NCBI GenBank assembly: GCA_964408955.1
Contig: CAYPBK010000002.1
Span: forward strand, 62,001-126,000
Direction: 5' to 3'
Length of the DNA: 64,000 nt
Source of the DNA: JAAYKT01 sp964408955
GTDB lineage: Bacteria; Bacillota; Clostridia; Lutisporales; Lutisporaceae
The first letter of the stretch is position 1, and each line of letters starts with the position of its first letter. Below, one piece after another: positions 62,521-64,000 of the stretch. Under the pieces are notes generated by a model. It saw only the letters and a list, made by a program, of their open reading frames with translations. It was not told the DNA's origin and did no database searches. The translations under genes and the position numbers were made by a program.

Positions 62521-64000
62521 TTAGGTAACATTGGCTGTTTTTCTTTTCTTCCTGCTAAGAAAAATCAAAAACAATAAAGTTAGTGGTATTATAGAAACGA
62601 AAACAAGGCTTAACGGTCTTGATAAGAATATAGAAAAGGAACCATCAGATAGTTGCATAGAAGTCTGATAGGATCTTTCAATAAGAGGCCCCAGTATCAA
62701 ACCTAATAGCATTGGTACTATAGGGAAGTTGCATTTGGTCATTGCATAACTAAGTAAGCCGAAAATAATCGTTAAAATGACATCTGTAAAACGACCTCGT
62801 GAAGCAAAAGAGCCTACTAAGCATACAACAATTAAAATGGGGGCAAGGATTTTACTGGGTATAACTGTTATTTTAATAAGATGCTTTGCCAGCATCAAAC
62901 CTATTGTGCAAGCAACAAAGGCACCTAGCAGATGGGCAAAAGCTAGTACAAATACCGTATCCAAGCCATTTGTAAGCATTTCTTTGCCCGGTTCTATACC
63001 AAGCATAATGAATGCTCCTAATAATACTGCAGTACTTGGGCTTCCGGGTATACCTAAGGATAGCAAAGGCATCAATGCTCCGCCTTCAGTTGCATCATTG
63101 CAGGCTTCTGGAGCAATTACTCCTTCAATATTACCTTTACCAAATAGCTCGGGTTTCTTTGACCTGGATTTTGCATATGCAAGAGCTACCCATGATGAAA
63201 CGCTGCCTCCCACTCCGGGAACAGCACCGATAAGCACTCCTATAATTCCGCTAACACCAACAAGAGGAAGATGTTTAAAGGTTTCTTTAACACCAGTGAA
63301 AACACCTTTTGTATCAACTGTTCCTTCCAATGAAATAGTCTTATCATTACCATAAAGTCGTATAAGCTCTCCGACTGCCATCAAGCCTACAATAACCGGA
63401 ACCAAAGGCAAACCATCCCACAACCACATCTGTCCAAAAGTAAATCTTGGTTCTCCTATGACAGGGTTCACACCATGCATAGCCAAAAGCAAACCTAACG
63501 CTCCTGATATTACACCGTTTATTAAAGATTTTCCGCTTACGGAAGCAATAAGAAATAATCCTGCCAATCCCAAGGAAAAGCACTCTGGCGGACCAAAGGA
63601 TAAAACAAGCAAAGACATTGCAGGTATTACGGCTATCAAAGCAAAAATGCCTATAAAATGTCCGAGAAAACTAGAGGTTGCTGATGCACCAAGCGCTTCA
63701 CCGGCACGCCCCTTTTGCGTCAAAGCATATCCGTCTAAAGCTGTTGCCGCATTTGTGCCTGTTCCGGGAGCATTTATTAGAATTGCAGATATAGAACCTC
63801 CAAAAGCAACTCCTCCCAATGTCCCTGCTAAAAGAATCAAAGCGTGATTTGTTTGCATTCCATAGGTTAAAGGTATTAATAGACAAAGGGCAATTGATGA
63901 CCCCAATCCAGGAAGGAAACCAAACAAATAACCTATAGATGTACCTAAAATTGTGTATAGGATACCCCAGATGGTAAAAAGTTCTTTGATTGCAATCGCG
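62521..64000 (-). CDS. Tripartite tricarboxylate transporter large membrane subunit (TctA), 5' end outside window
   Basis: About 492 residues visible, start beyond the right edge. FGFLPGLGSS near the N-terminus, GGSISAILINAPGTGTNAAT, GAVPGVGGSVSSWVALAYA and GIPGSPSTAVLLGAF are TctA motifs. Main permease of the Na+-driven uptake system for citrate-like acids. First visible gene of the operon; more genes or the promoter lie outside. Confidence 0.92.
   Translation of the reverse strand, partial: AIAIKELFTIWGILYTILGTSIGYLFGFLPGLGSSIALCLLIPLTYGMQTNHALILLAGTLGGVAFGGSISAILINAPGTGTNAATALDGYALTQKGRAGEALGASATSSFLGHFIGIFALIAVIPAMSLLVLSFGPPECFSLGLAGLFLIASVSGKSLINGVISGALGLLLAMHGVNPVIGEPRFTFGQMWLWDGLPLVPVIVGLMAVGELIRLYGNDKTISLEGTVDTKGVFTGVKETFKHLPLVGVSGIIGVLIGAVPGVGGSVSSWVALAYAKSRSKKPELFGKGNIEGVIAPEACNDATEGGALMPLLSLGIPGSPSTAVLLGAFIMLGIEPGKEMLTNGLDTVFVLAFAHLLGAFVACTIGLMLAKHLIKITVIPSKILAPILIVVCLVGSFASRGRFTDVILTIIFGLLSYAMTKCNFPIVPMLLGLILGPLIERSYQTSMQLSDGSFSIFLSRPLSLVFVSIIPLTLLFLIFLSRKKRKTANVT

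Noticed and set aside
62777..63355. 192-codon plus-strand frame opposite tctA
   Set aside because: Long by chance against a GC-richer membrane-protein gene; the TctA motifs on the minus strand are unmistakable and no SD precedes this frame.
1..64000. CRISPR array, rRNA or tRNA genes
   Set aside because: No regularly spaced repeats, rRNA-like sequence or tRNA cloverleaf was noticed on either strand.

Overview
The window looks like chromosomal DNA of an anaerobic, spore-forming Clostridia-type Firmicute. It is AT-rich with strong GGAGG-type ribosome binding sites. It carries the spore maturation pair spmA/spmB, a metG-tatD-yabE-ksgA block of Firmicute type, a methionine T-box leader, a CoA-disulfide reductase and many NhaC/TctABC-type transporters. 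No rRNA, tRNA or CRISPR array was seen.

Layout. 0-16 kb is mostly housekeeping: a cut-off dicarboxylate symporter, trmB, a thiol-redox pair (ArsR-type regulator plus a four-domain CoA-disulfide reductase/rhodanese/TusA/DsrE fusion), a chemoreceptor, a Na+/phosphate symporter, rodA, an uncharacterised acidic protein, ksgA, a yabE-type G5/3D protein, tatD and metG. As written, metG is broken by a frameshift next to a short repeat. 16-18 kb is an S-layer-type surface protein. 18.2-24.6 kb is an accessory island: a DUF4314 remnant, a small HTH gene, a long cytosine-5 DNA methyltransferase, then a tightly coupled trio (78-aa protein, GHKL ATPase, 254-aa orphan) resembling restriction systems built on MutL/MORC-like ATPases. 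Decayed mobile-element sequence lies beside it. 24.6-30.4 kb holds a DUF4143 ATPase, a subtilisin-like lipoprotein, a CPBP membrane protease flanked by two truncated copies of its own 5' end, an exported membrane-anchored protein and a RelE-type toxin-antitoxin pair.

30.7-41.8 kb is a small-molecule hydrolysis region: two NhaC-type antiporters, an M20 hydrolase, two amidohydrolases, a creatinase-like M24 protein, a cupin, a BTAD regulator and a GntR regulator. 42.2-44.8 kb holds spmA/spmB and a GT-C glycosyltransferase.

44.9-64 kb, all on the minus strand, is the most striking part. A long tightly spaced gene set runs from a tripartite tricarboxylate transporter (TctA, TctC, TctB) through an isochorismatase-fold hydrolase, a two-subunit aconitase X, a PreA-like flavin/iron-sulfur reductase, two different LeuC/LeuD pairs, an RraA-type aldolase, an isopropylmalate-dehydrogenase-family enzyme, an HpcH/HpaI aldolase and a DapA-family enzyme most like 4-hydroxy-2-oxoglutarate aldolase, to a LysR regulator. 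A 2-hydroxyacid dehydrogenase, a MATE exporter and an alanine-glyoxylate-type aminotransferase lie just beyond. The gene content implies uptake and stepwise dehydration, reduction, oxidative decarboxylation and aldol cleavage of an unidentified carboxylic acid, plausibly to pyruvate and glyoxylate. I do not recognise this gene combination as a described pathway.
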